Assembly (NCBI GenBank): GCA_023384105.1 | Contig: JAHDXR010000010.1 | Coordinates: 79,323-143,322 of the forward strand | Direction: 5' to 3' | DNA: 64,000 nt | Source: Hyphomonadaceae bacterium | GTDB taxonomy: Bacteria; Pseudomonadota; Alphaproteobacteria; Caulobacterales; Aquidulcibacteraceae | Part shown: piece by piece, positions 9,738-17,578 of the stretch | Position numbering within the stretch: the stretch's first letter is position 1 | How the letters are laid out: each line of letters begins with the position of its first letter | Position numbers and translations under genes: made by a program | Notes under the pieces: generated by a model | Told to the model about the DNA's origin: nothing | What the model saw: only the letters and a program-made list of their open reading frames with translations | Database searches by the model: none

Positions 9738-10069
9738 TAAAGCGCCGCGCTGAATATCGGACGCGCCCCTATGGACCGCCGGCGTCCCGCCGGCATGCGG
9801 TTTCGTTTACAAGCCAGCGAGTCATTCCGGGCGGAGGCGCGCATGCGCCGCAGACCCGGAACCCAGGGCGAGCGGCGTATCGCTCGCCCTGGGTTCCGGA
9901 TCGCGCTCCGCGCGTCCGGTAATGACTCGCGCGATGGGGCCGGTGCCGGGCGTCGCCTTGGCGTCATGCTGAGCTTGTCGAAGCATGACGCCATTCTCAC
10001 GTGGCGCATGCCGGCGGGACGCCGGCGGTCCATATCAGGCTTGCGTCGAATTTGGCGCGCGGCGCTTTA
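9738..10069. mobile_element. composite palindromic element (repeat A with nested repeats B and C)
   Basis: This fills the 354-bp gap 9713-10066. The outer ends are a perfect 13-bp inverted repeat, TAAAGCGCCGCGC (9738-9750) and its complement (10057-10069). Inside are repeat A forward (9769-9800) and reverse (10005-10032). Between them lie repeat B (9820-9929) and a small hairpin GTCATGCTGAG...CATGAC (9962-9990). The right end TTTA supplies the TAA stop of the DUF5615 gene (complement of 10067-10069). No protein is encoded, so it is a non-autonomous, MITE-like structure. Confidence 0.75.
9820..9929. repeat. palindromic repeat B copy 1
   Basis: The outer arms are AGTCATTCCGG and CCGGTAATGACT. 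Inner arms ACCCAGGGCGAGCG and CGCTCGCCCTGGGTT are complementary. The asymmetric flank GGATCGCGCTCCGCGCGTCC is shared with the other B copies at 18511-18610, 48749-48857 and 58750-58851. As RNA it would form one long hairpin. Confidence 0.8.
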
Positions 10070-10429
10070 GCCGAGGTCGAATGGACGCGATCGTACGCGT
10101 TTCACCTCGATCACGTGCACGGCCCGGTAGATGCTTTCGCCCAGCCGTTTGAGTTCCGACGCGATCCGAGCCCCCTCAGCCGAGACGTCCGCTTCGTCGA
10201 AAGCGATAATCACGACGCCGGCGGAGTTGGCGAATCCGCGCAGCGCCAGTTCCGCCATGTCATAGTCACGCGCCAGCACGACGCGGCCATCGGCGAACGC
10301 CGTCTCCATAACTTGAAGGTCGGAGCTGTTGAGCGGCAATACCTCGCGCTGGGCGACGACATCGAAGCCGTGACCGCCGAGAGCCTTGGCCAGTGCTGGC
10401 GATACGCTTGCGTCCAGGAACAAGCGCAT
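10067..10429 (-). CDS. DUF5615-family PIN-like protein, putative toxin
   Basis: 120 residues starting MRLFLDASVSPALAKAL, with Asp6 where PIN/Mut7-C nucleases keep the first metal-binding acid and a conserved ARDYDMAEL segment near residues 53-61. Such proteins pair with DUF433 antitoxins; the partner is immediately upstream (10430-10654) with no gap. A ribonuclease role is expected from the family, not shown. Its stop codon TAA lies inside the terminal inverted repeat of the composite element at 9738-10069, so the present C-terminus may have been set by that element. Confidence 0.8.
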   Translation of the reverse strand: MRLFLDASVSPALAKALGGHGFDVVAQREVLPLNSSDLQVMETAFADGRVVLARDYDMAELALRGFANSAGVVIIAFDEADVSAEGARIASELKRLGESIYRAVHVIEVKRVRSRPFDLG

Positions 10430-10654
10430 TTACTTCGCAGCGACTAGACCGTCGTGGCGCACCAACTCCGCCGCGTAGGCGGTGGCCGCAAGTACGTCGT
10501 CTCGGGTCAATTCGGGGAATTCAGCGGCGATCTGATCCGCAGAAAGCCCCGTCGACAAGCGGCGCATAATAACCTCGACGCTAATGCGCGTGCCGACAAT
10601 ACAGGGTTTGCCGAGCAAGACGGCCGGATCCCGGGTGATACGCTCGTGCGCCAT
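10430..10654 (-). CDS. DUF433-family antitoxin
   Basis: 74 residues from ATG 10654 (an earlier TTG at 10660 is less likely). The signature ITRDPAVLLGKPCIVGTRIS and the helix-turn-helix-like tail LSADQIAAEFPELTRDDVLA are typical of DUF433 proteins, which bind DNA and neutralise a DUF5615 partner. The stop abuts the partner's ATG (10429). It is 32 bp downstream of gloB on the same strand, so it may have a weak promoter in that gap or be cotranscribed. Confidence 0.85.
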   Translation of the reverse strand: MAHERITRDPAVLLGKPCIVGTRISVEVIMRRLSTGLSADQIAAEFPELTRDDVLAATAYAAELVRHDGLVAAK

Positions 10655-10686
10655 GCACAAAACTTAGCTTCCCGGCGTCGGCTTCG

Positions 10687-11451
10687 CTAGCCCTTGAAAG
10701 TGTCCTTACGCTTGCGGACCTCGGCGAAGGCTTGCCAGTCCGGCGCGCCGGCCAGGCCGAGCGACGCCTTCAGCAGCGGCGCGCGCAGGAACGGGTTGGT
10801 GTCCTTCTCCACTCCGAGCCGCATCGGCACGGTGGGCCGGCCTGCGGCGCGGAGCCTGTCGATCTCTGCGGCGCGCGCGGCGAGCGTTTCGTTTCCGGCG
10901 TCCACGGCGACGGCGAAGCGGGCGTTCGACTGAGTGTATTCGTGCGCGCAATAGAGCGTGGCGTCGTCCGGCAGCGCGGCGATTTTCTGCAGACTCGCCC
11001 ACATCTGTTCGGCTGTGCCTTCGAAGATGCGGCCGCAGCCGAGCGCGAACAGCGCGTCGCCGACGAACGCGGTGTTCTCGGCGTCGAACACGTAGGCGAT
11101 GTGCCCCAGCGTGTGCCCCCCGACATCGAGCACGCGCGCTTCGGCGCCGCCCAGCTTCACCACGTCGCCTTCGGCGACGATGCGGTCCGGCGCCGCGCCG
11201 ATCCGCTCGACCTCGGCGGGGCCGGTCACGCGCGCGCCGGTGGCGGCCTTGAGCGCCGCGTTGCCGCCGGCGTGATCGGGATGCCAGTGCGTGTTCCAGA
11301 TGTCGGTGATGCGCCAGCCCTTCGCCTGCGCCTGGCGCAGAATCTCGTCCGCGTCCGGCGTGTCGATGGCGGCGGTCGCGCCGCTCTGCGGCTCGTGGAC
11401 CAGGAAGCCGTAATTGTCGCTGAGACAGGGGAATTGGTGGATTTGAAGCAT
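10687..11451 (-). CDS. gloB: hydroxyacylglutathione hydrolase (glyoxalase II)
   Basis: 254-residue metallo-beta-lactamase-fold enzyme that hydrolyses S-lactoylglutathione in methylglyoxal detoxification. The dinuclear metal motif THWHPDH is at residues 54-60. GGHTLGHIAYVF, FVGDALFALGCGR and the C-terminal PTVPMRLGVEKDTNPFLR are standard GloB landmarks, and length is normal. Divergent from the methyltransferase at 11580; this head-to-head gloB/methyltransferase pairing is common in alphaproteobacteria. The start codon is directly preceded by the C/T-rich repeat D (11452-11579) instead of a purine-rich ribosome site. Confidence 0.95.
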   Translation of the reverse strand: MLQIHQFPCLSDNYGFLVHEPQSGATAAIDTPDADEILRQAQAKGWRITDIWNTHWHPDHAGGNAALKAATGARVTGPAEVERIGAAPDRIVAEGDVVKLGGAEARVLDVGGHTLGHIAYVFDAENTAFVGDALFALGCGRIFEGTAEQMWASLQKIAALPDDATLYCAHEYTQSNARFAVAVDAGNETLAARAAEIDRLRAAGRPTVPMRLGVEKDTNPFLRAPLLKASLGLAGAPDWQAFAEVRKRKDTFKG

Positions 11452-11579
11452 CGATTAGGGATTGGGGATTAGGGGCTAGGGAGCCGTGCGTACTGTTCCG
11501 CCGCCGCGGCGGACCTTAATGTAGAGCCGCCGCCCGCATTGTCCTACCCCAATCCCTGATCCCAGCCCCCAGTCCCCAA
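11452..11579. repeat. C/T-rich inverted repeat D between two divergent start codons
   Basis: The whole 128-bp divergent gap is bounded by G-rich GGGATTGGGGATTAGGGG on the left and its near-complement CCCCAATCCCTGATCCCAG on the right. Read toward each gene, both starts (gloB ATG at 11451 and methyltransferase ATG at 11580) directly follow C-rich sequence with no Shine-Dalgarno. A short GCCGCCGCGGCGG palindrome is in the middle, and both promoters must lie within the element. A related pair of arms occurs at 61580-61730. Confidence 0.65.
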
Positions 11580-12332
11580 ATGCGCGTCGATGTTCTTGCC
11601 CTGCAGCGCTTCTACGCCTCGCCCTTGGGCGAAGCGGTGCGGCGCGCCGCGTCGCGGCGGCTCGCGACGCTGTGGCCGCAGGCGGATGGGCTCGACGTGC
11701 TGGGGCTGGGCTATCCCTCGCCCTATCTCGGCCGCTTCCAGAAGGGCGCGCGCCGCACGGTGGCGATGATGCCGGCCGCGCAAGGGGCCGAGCCGTGGGC
11801 CGGCGACAACGGCCGCGTGCTGACCGCGCTCGCCGACGACCGGCGCTTGCCGTTCATGGACGCCGTGTTCGACCGCGTGCTGCTGGTGCATGCGCTCGAA
11901 GAGGCGGAGGCGCCCAACGTCATGCTGCGCGACGTGTGGCGCGTGATGGCGCCTGAGGGGCGGCTGGTCGTCATCGTCGCCAACCGCTGGAGCCTGTGGG
12001 CGCAGTCCGGCGCGACGCCGTTCGGGCATGGCCGGCCCTATTCGCGCACGCAGCTGGCGACGCTGCTGTCGGACTCCATGTTCGAGCCGGTTGTCTCGGC
12101 CCGCGCGCTATACGCGCCGCCGCTGAGCTGGGCGCCGATCGTGCGCACCGCCGATGCGTTCGAGAGCGTTGGCGAACTGCTCTGGCCGGCGCAGGGCGGG
12201 CTGGTGCTGATGGAGGCGGTGAAACGGCTCTACGCCAATACCGCGCGCTCGGAGGGGCGTGTCCTTTTGGCCAAGGCGCCGCGCCGAACGCCGCAGGGAG
12301 CGCCGGGAAACTTGCCCAAGCGCGATCGGTGA
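11580..12332 (+). CDS. class I SAM-dependent methyltransferase-like protein
   Basis: 250 residues. DVLGLGYPSPYL (about 38-49) takes the place of the glycine-rich SAM loop. FDRVLLVHALEE followed by LRDVWRVMAPEGRLVVIVANR is the usual motif for strands 4-5 of type-11 methyltransferases. It lies head-to-head with gloB, a conserved arrangement, but the substrate is unknown. The SAM loop is atypical (GLGYPSP rather than GxGxG), so activity is not certain. The start codon abuts repeat D. The natural N-terminus (MRVDVLALQRFYASPLG) fits homologues, supporting this start. Confidence 0.82.
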   Translation: MRVDVLALQRFYASPLGEAVRRAASRRLATLWPQADGLDVLGLGYPSPYLGRFQKGARRTVAMMPAAQGAEPWAGDNGRVLTALADDRRLPFMDAVFDRVLLVHALEEAEAPNVMLRDVWRVMAPEGRLVVIVANRWSLWAQSGATPFGHGRPYSRTQLATLLSDSMFEPVVSARALYAPPLSWAPIVRTADAFESVGELLWPAQGGLVLMEAVKRLYANTARSEGRVLLAKAPRRTPQGAPGNLPKRDR

Positions 12333-12363
12333 GGCTTATGTTGCGTGTGCGAAGGGGGGCCTT

Positions 12364-12708
12364 GTGAAGCTGATTACCGCCATCATCAAGCCGAGCCGGC
12401 TCGACGCCGTGCTCGAAGCCTTGAAGGACGCCGGCATTGGCGGCCTGACCGTCTCGGAAGTGCGCGGTTTCGGCCGCCAGAAGGGCAAGACGGAAGTCTA
12501 TCGCGGCGCCGAATACGAAGTGAAGCTGCTGCCCAAGGTGAAGATCGAAATCGCCGCCGACGAGGCTATCGTCGAAAAGGCGGTCGAGGCGATCGCCGCC
12601 ACGGCCAAGACCGGCAAGATCGGCGACGGCAAGATCTGGGTCGCCGACCTCGACTACATCCAGCGCATTCGCACCGGCGAAACCGGGCAAGCCGCCGTCG
12701 AGGGCTGA
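12364..12708 (+). CDS. glnB: nitrogen regulatory protein P-II
   Basis: 114 residues from GTG 12364 (VKLITAIIKPSRLD). The T-loop carries the uridylylation site Tyr51 in TEVYRGAEY, and the C-terminal signature RIRTGETGQAAV is intact. P-II trimers sense ATP/ADP and 2-oxoglutarate and control glutamine synthetase and ammonium transport. It is not next to glnA or amtB: the neighbours are a methyltransferase and a DUF885 lipoprotein, so GlnB versus GlnK cannot be decided by context. Confidence 0.93.
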   Translation: MKLITAIIKPSRLDAVLEALKDAGIGGLTVSEVRGFGRQKGKTEVYRGAEYEVKLLPKVKIEIAADEAIVEKAVEAIAATAKTGKIGDGKIWVADLDYIQRIRTGETGQAAVEG

Positions 12709-12813
12709 AGCCGCGCGACCAAAGACGTTCGTCGCAACCCCTCGTGCGGAGCTGGCGGGTTCCGCTAAACTGCGGCCGGAACTTCTCCCCCAACATCGCA
12801 AGGGACAGATCAC

Positions 12814-14661
12814 ATGCAACTCTCAAGGCGCGCGCTGCTTGGCGCGACCGCGGCCGGCTTGGCGCTCGCCGCGTGCGGCCGCCAGGCGCAGAGCGGCGAT
12901 CTCAACGGCATTCTCGAGCGGCTCTCGACCGACATCCTGCGTGAGATCCCCGAATACGCGACCAGCCTCGCCGTCTCCGAAGAGCAGGCCGGCGGGCGCT
13001 ACATCGACCGTCTGAGCGATTACTCGAAAGAAGGGGCGCTGCGCCTGCGCGGCGTCGCCGAGCGCGCTCTCGGCGAATTGCGCGCGTTGAACCGCGAGCG
13101 GCTCGAACCGAACGATCGCGTCACCTATGATATCGTGGCCACGGCGCTGCAGGACAGCGTCGACGCCGCCCGCTTCGAGCACGGCGGCGGCGCCCAGTCG
13201 CCCTATGTCGTGACCCAGCTCACCGGCGCCTACACCAGCATTCCGGACTTCCTCGCCAGCCAGCATCCGGTGACGAACCGCGAACAGGCGGACGCCTATC
13301 TCGCGCGGCTCTCGGCTTACGCCCGCGCGCTCGATCAGGAAACCGCGCGCATCGGCGAGGATGCGGCGACCGGCGTGATCCAGCCGAACTTCACCATCGC
13401 CGGCGCGGACGGCAATGGCGGCGCCGTCGCCCAGCTGGGCACCTTCGCGGCCACGGCGCCGGCGCAGACGGTGCTGGTGACGTCGTTGCAGAGCCGCCTC
13501 GCCGGCGTCGCCGACATCGCCGACGCCGACAAAGCCGCGCTCGCGCAGCGCGCCGAGCAGATCGTGCGCGACGAGGTGCTGCCGGCCTATCGGCGCCAGA
13601 TCGACGCGCTCAACGCGGTCTTGCCGCGCGCGACCGCCGACGCCGGCGTATGGCGCCTGCCGAACGGCGCCGATCTCTACGCGACCGCGCTGCGCGCCTA
13701 CACCACCACCACCATGTCGCCGGAAGAATTGCACCAGATGGGCGTCGACCTCATCGCGCAGTTCACCGGCGAGATGGATGCGATCTTCCGCGCGCAAGGC
13801 ATGACCCGCGGCACGGTCAACGAGCGCATCAACGCGCTGGGCCGCCGTCCGGATCAGATCTTCCCGAGCACGGACGCGGGGCGCGAGGCGCTGCTGGCGA
13901 TGCTCAACGAGCAGATGCGCGTCATCACCGCGCGCATGCCGGAGGTGTGCGGCGTGCAGGCGCGCGCGACGCTCGAAATCAAGCGCGTGCCGGAATATAT
14001 CGAAGCGGGCGCGCCGGGCGGCTATTATCAGGTCGCCGCGCTCGACGGTTCGCGGCCGGGCGCCTACTACATCAACCTGCGCGATCCGGCGAACGAGTGG
14101 CCGAAATTCACGCTGCCGACGCTGACCTATCACGAAGGCACGCCGGGCCATCACTGGCAGCTGTCGCTCCAGCAGGAAGCGGGCGAGATGCCGTTCATCC
14201 GCCGCGCGCTCCTGGGCTTCAGCGGCTTCAGCGAGGGCTGGGGCCTCTACGCCGAACAGCTCGCGGACGAGATGGGCATGTACCGGAACGATCCGTTCGG
14301 CCGCATCGGCTATCTGCAATCGATGACGTTCCGCGCCTCGCGCCTCGTCGTCGACACCGGCATCCATCACATGCGCTGGACGCGCGAGCAGGCGATCGAC
14401 TCGATGATGCAGGCGACGGGCGATCAGCGCTCAAACGTCACCACCGAAGTCGAGCGCTATTGCGTGTGGCCGGGCCAGGCGTGCAGCTACATGGCGGGCC
14501 GCCAGGCGCTCAACCGCATGCGCGACGGCGCGCGCGCGGCGCTGGGCGACCGCTTCGACCTGCGCGCGTTCCACGACCGCGTGCTCACCAACGGCTCGAC
14601 GCCGCTGACGGTGACGGACGGGCTCGTGAACGAGTGGGTCGCGGAAGTGCAGCGCGCTTAA
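12814..14661 (+). CDS. DUF885-family lipoprotein, putative metallopeptidase
   Basis: 615 residues. The N-terminus SRRALLGATAAGLALAAC combines a twin-arginine-like start with a lipobox, predicting a periplasmic lipoprotein. The family motif HEGTPGHH is at residues 440-447, a distorted HExxH-like zinc site, with E in GFSEGWGLYAEQL about 35 residues later as likely third ligand. DUF885 proteins are thought to be exported carboxypeptidase-like enzymes; the substrate is unknown. The stop TAA begins the TTAAGCGCTGCGC sequence that opens the downstream palindrome. Confidence 0.88.
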   Translation: MQLSRRALLGATAAGLALAACGRQAQSGDLNGILERLSTDILREIPEYATSLAVSEEQAGGRYIDRLSDYSKEGALRLRGVAERALGELRALNRERLEPNDRVTYDIVATALQDSVDAARFEHGGGAQSPYVVTQLTGAYTSIPDFLASQHPVTNREQADAYLARLSAYARALDQETARIGEDAATGVIQPNFTIAGADGNGGAVAQLGTFAATAPAQTVLVTSLQSRLAGVADIADADKAALAQRAEQIVRDEVLPAYRRQIDALNAVLPRATADAGVWRLPNGADLYATALRAYTTTTMSPEELHQMGVDLIAQFTGEMDAIFRAQGMTRGTVNERINALGRRPDQIFPSTDAGREALLAMLNEQMRVITARMPEVCGVQARATLEIKRVPEYIEAGAPGGYYQVAALDGSRPGAYYINLRDPANEWPKFTLPTLTYHEGTPGHHWQLSLQQEAGEMPFIRRALLGFSGFSEGWGLYAEQLADEMGMYRNDPFGRIGYLQSMTFRASRLVVDTGIHHMRWTREQAIDSMMQATGDQRSNVTTEVERYCVWPGQACSYMAGRQALNRMRDGARAALGDRFDLRAFHDRVLTNGSTPLTVTDGLVNEWVAEVQRA

Positions 14662-14844
14662 GCGCTGCGCCGGCGAGCTGGCGATACGCCGGCGGTCCAT
14701 GGACCGCCGGCGCCCTCGCCGGCATGGCGCGACGGCTGCGGTTGGTGTTGACGCCTATCCGATAAGGCGCAGGCCGGCGTTTCATTTCATCCTGCACGTG
14801 GGTCGAAGCTGAAACGCCGTCGCAACGGACGACGATGCGCTTCA
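14659..14844. repeat. repeat A palindrome between convergent DUF885 and metW genes
   Basis: The left end TAAGCGCTGCGC starts with the DUF885 stop. A reverse and a forward repeat A copy are joined back to back across GGTCCATGGACC (14694-14705), forming a long near-perfect palindrome (about 14668-14725). Further on, CGGCGTTTCA (14775-14784) pairs with TGAAACGCCG (14810-14819). The right end GCGCTTCA contains the metW stop (complement of 14842-14844). It probably acts as a bidirectional transcript end. Confidence 0.7.
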
Positions 14845-15462
14845 TGGCGCCAGGACGAACACCGCCTGTTCGGCGAACCAGTTGGCGCGCCACAGCGTCC
14901 TGGCGAACGGCGCGCCGGTGTGGCCGCGCGAGATCGGCACGGCGCGCTCGACGCTCATGCGCATGTCGCGGGCGAGGCCGGCGAAATCGCGGACCGTGCA
15001 GGGCGCATCGTCGGTCCAGCGCGCCAGCTTGCCCTGAAATATCATGCGCAGCCGCGGGCGCCAGTGCCCGGCGTTGTTGATCGAGACGATCACCCGTTCG
15101 CCCACGCGCGCGGCCGTGCGCAAGACGGCGGCGGGATCGTGCAGCTTCATCAGCGCGTGCGAGAAGATGATGTAATCGAACGCTGCGCTCGGGAATTGTT
15201 CGAGGTCACGCTCAGCGTCGCCCTGCACCACCGAAAGCCCGCGCGAGACGCAGCGGTGCACTTTCGCCGGATCGATATCCAGGCCGCGGACGCTGGCGCT
15301 GCATTCCTTGATCAGCATGCGCATCAGCGCGCCGTCGCCGCAGCCGACATCGAGCACGCGCGCGCCGTCGGCGACGATCTGGGCGATCACGTCGTGATCG
15401 GCGCGCGGCTGAAGGCCGGTGCGTTCGACCGGCGCCGGATGAACGAGTTCAAGCTGCGCCAT
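14842..15462 (-). CDS. metW: MetW-family methyltransferase-like protein
   Basis: 206 residues with a SAM-type loop VLDVGCGDGALMRML (about 36-50), the normal start of MetW. MetW is encoded with MetX in many proteobacteria and is thought to assist homoserine acylation or methionine biosynthesis. Its ATG overlaps the last base of the metX stop (TGATG at 15462). The later region (SHALMKLHDPAAVL; GHTGAPFARTLWRANWF) departs from the usual MetW sequence as I remember it, in line with the divergence of its partner MetX. It follows metX in a two-gene operon. Confidence 0.85.
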   Translation of the reverse strand: MAQLELVHPAPVERTGLQPRADHDVIAQIVADGARVLDVGCGDGALMRMLIKECSASVRGLDIDPAKVHRCVSRGLSVVQGDAERDLEQFPSAAFDYIIFSHALMKLHDPAAVLRTAARVGERVIVSINNAGHWRPRLRMIFQGKLARWTDDAPCTVRDFAGLARDMRMSVERAVPISRGHTGAPFARTLWRANWFAEQAVFVLAP

Positions 15463-16628
15463 CAGCGGGCTCCTGCCTGCAGCGCCAGGCCGCGGGCGGT
15501 GGCGGCCGCGTCGATGAAGCCGGTCAGCGCCGCTTCGAACGCGGGTTCCTCGCCCAGATAGGCGTCGTGGCCGTTGTCGCTCTCGATCTCGATATACGAA
15601 GCCTCGGCCCCGGCGCCGATCAAGGCGCGGGCGATCTCGCGGCTTTCCTCGACCGGATAGCGCCAGTCGCTCGAAAACGCGAACACGCCGTGCCGCGTCG
15701 CGGCGCTTTGGAACGCGTTGGAGAGCCGGCCGCCGAAATCGCTGGCGAGATCGAAGCCGTCCATCGCCCGCGAGAGATAGAGATACGAATTGGCGTCGAA
15801 GCGATCAACATAGCCGGCTTGGTTCGGGCGCGCGAGGCCGCTGTCGTTCTCGACGGTGAAGCCGAAGCGCTCCTTGCTGCGCGCGCCGTCGCAGCGCGCC
15901 CGCACCTCGCTCGCGGAGAGGCCGGCGATCTGCGCCGCGGTGCGCGCCACGCCGACGCCGCGCGTGGGGCGCACGCCGTGGGTCAGGTAGGCGCCGTTGC
16001 GCCAGTCCGGGTCGGCCATGATGGCCTGGCGGCCGAGTTCGGCGAAGGCGATGTTCTGCGCCGACTGTTTCGCCGCCGCCGCCACCGTGGCGCAGGCGAA
16101 GACCCGGCGCGGATAGGCGCTCGCCCAGTTGAGCGCCTGCATGCCGCCGAGCCCCGGGCCGATGACGAGGAACAGGCTCTCGATGCCGAGCGCTTCGACC
16201 AGCATCGCTTGCGCGCGCATGGTGTCGCCGATGGTGATCGCCGGCAGGCGCAGGCCGTAGGGCTGGCCGTCCGGCGCGATCGAGCCTGGGCCGGTCGAGC
16301 CCATCGAGCCGCCGAGCGTGTTGGCGCAGACGACGAAGAAGCGATTGGTGTCGATCGGCCGGCCGGGGCCGACGATGCGCGGCCACCAGGCCGGACGGCC
16401 CGTCACCGGGTTGGGGCTGGCGACGAACTGGTCTCCCGCCAGCGCGTGGCACACCAGCACCGCATTGGTGCGGTCATGGTTGAGCGCGCCATAGGTCTCG
16501 AACGCGATGGTCAGCGGCGCAAGCGTCTCGCCGCTCTGCAGCTGGAGCGGCGAGGTCTTGTCGAAGCTCAAGGAGCGCACGCCGCCCGCCGCTTGCAGTT
16601 TCGCCGCCGCTCCGCCCGTGTGAATCAT
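15462..16628 (-). CDS. metX: MetX-like homoserine O-acyltransferase homologue lacking the catalytic serine
   Basis: 388 residues from ATG 16628; an in-frame ATG further upstream is possible. Alpha/beta-hydrolase with clear MetX landmarks: ETYGALN, NAVLVCHALAGDQ, WWPRIVGPGRPIDT, GRQAIMADPDWR, VDRFDANSYLYLSRAMD, and catalytic Asp321 and His354 (SSDWRYP, DNGHDAYL). The nucleophile elbow, normally G-x-S-x-G-G-M-Q, reads G-P-G-L-G-G-M-Q, so Gly159 (codon 16152-16154) replaces the serine. The normal TIRDMVRAQ reads TIGDTMRAQ. Overall similarity says MetX, but standard acyl-serine catalysis should be impossible. It may have another function, an alternative mechanism, or be a decayed paralogue. Divergent from chorismate mutase. 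Confidence 0.88.
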   Translation of the reverse strand: MIHTGGAAAKLQAAGGVRSLSFDKTSPLQLQSGETLAPLTIAFETYGALNHDRTNAVLVCHALAGDQFVASPNPVTGRPAWWPRIVGPGRPIDTNRFFVVCANTLGGSMGSTGPGSIAPDGQPYGLRLPAITIGDTMRAQAMLVEALGIESLFLVIGPGLGGMQALNWASAYPRRVFACATVAAAAKQSAQNIAFAELGRQAIMADPDWRNGAYLTHGVRPTRGVGVARTAAQIAGLSASEVRARCDGARSKERFGFTVENDSGLARPNQAGYVDRFDANSYLYLSRAMDGFDLASDFGGRLSNAFQSAATRHGVFAFSSDWRYPVEESREIARALIGAGAEASYIEIESDNGHDAYLGEEPAFEAALTGFIDAAATARGLALQAGAR

Positions 16629-16751
16629 GGAGCGTATGCATAGACTGCTTCGCCTCTTAAGCATCCCCCGAAGCGGTGCGCCGCTGTTGATGACGCGCAT
16701 CTGGCGCGGACGTTGGCGGTAGCGGCGAAAGGCGGCTATGGTCGCGCCGAT

Positions 16752-17576
16752 ATGAACGACGCCGCTCCCCCGCCGCCGGACGACCCGAACGATCCGATCG
16801 GATCGGTTCGGCGCCAAATCGACGACCTCGACTCCCAGCTGCTCGCGCTGGTGACGCAGCGGCTTCAGCTTGCGGAGAAGATCGTCCAGGCCAAGGCGCC
16901 GCAGTCGGGACTGCCGATCCGGCCCGGCCGGGAAGTGGCGCTGCTGCGCCGGCTTGTTTCGGAGGCGCAGCCGCCGCTGGAGCGCGAACTGGTGGTTGAG
17001 CTGTGGCGGGCGCTGATCGGCGCCAGCCTGCGCCGCCAGCGCGTGATCGATGTCGTCGTCGGCGGCGGCCGCGGCGATCCCACGCGGCTGTTCGACATCG
17101 CCCGGCGTCATTTCGGCGCCCGAACGCGGATCAAGGATGTCGGCGAGCCGCAGATGGCGCTGCAGAAGGCGGCCGAGAATCCGGACGCATTGGTGGCCAT
17201 CACCTGGTGGCCGTCCGCGCCCGGCGTCGGCGCCTGGTGGCCGGCGCTGAGCGAGCGGCGTTTTCACTCCCTCAACATCATCGCCGGCCTGCCGCTGCTC
17301 GCGACCACCGACGAGCCGGAAGCGGCGCTGTTCGCCGCCAGCCCGATCGAGCAGGCGGGCGGCGACCAGACCATGCTGTTCGTGTTCGACCGCCATCACC
17401 GGCTGCAGCGCGCGCTGAAGGAGGCGGGTCTCGCCGGCGTCGAGGCGGCGCGGGCCGAGCCGCGGGCGCTGGTCCGTGTCGAGGGCTTCGTGCCGGCGGA
17501 CGATCCGCGGCTTGCGTTGATGCAGCGGGCGCTGTCCGACGACGTGCGCGTGCTTGGCTCCTACGCGCGGGTCTGA
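16752..17576 (+). CDS. chorismate mutase (AroQ-type) with C-terminal extension
   Basis: 274 residues from ATG 16752. Residues about 18-90 form an AroQ helical bundle (VRRQIDDLDSQLLALVTQRL, then LAEKIVQAK and ALIGASLRRQ). The remaining ~180 residues form an alpha/beta region seen in alphaproteobacterial relatives but of unclear role. It converts chorismate to prephenate, the substrate of TyrA encoded 2 bp downstream and of PheA at 39330. In related genomes hisC often sits between these genes and tyrA; here it is absent. Divergent from metX across 123 bp. Confidence 0.88.
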   Translation: MNDAAPPPPDDPNDPIGSVRRQIDDLDSQLLALVTQRLQLAEKIVQAKAPQSGLPIRPGREVALLRRLVSEAQPPLERELVVELWRALIGASLRRQRVIDVVVGGGRGDPTRLFDIARRHFGARTRIKDVGEPQMALQKAAENPDALVAITWWPSAPGVGAWWPALSERRFHSLNIIAGLPLLATTDEPEAALFAASPIEQAGGDQTMLFVFDRHHRLQRALKEAGLAGVEAARAEPRALVRVEGFVPADDPRLALMQRALSDDVRVLGSYARV

Positions 17577-17578
17577 AC

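Noticed and set aside
9738..10069. Repeated palindromes as a CRISPR array
   Set aside because: Copies are dispersed, inverted rather than direct, and unequal in spacing, with conserved interiors. No cas genes are present.
14842..16628. metX-metW as a normal, fully active acyltransferase pair
   Set aside because: The usual annotation would not note a problem, but the GxSxGG serine is missing, so I kept the family name and not the standard activity.
16629..16751. Possible SAM-II or SAM/SAH riboswitch upstream of metX
   Set aside because: SAM-II elements often precede metX in alphaproteobacteria, but I could not find the conserved pseudoknot segments in the 123-bp divergent gap on either strand.
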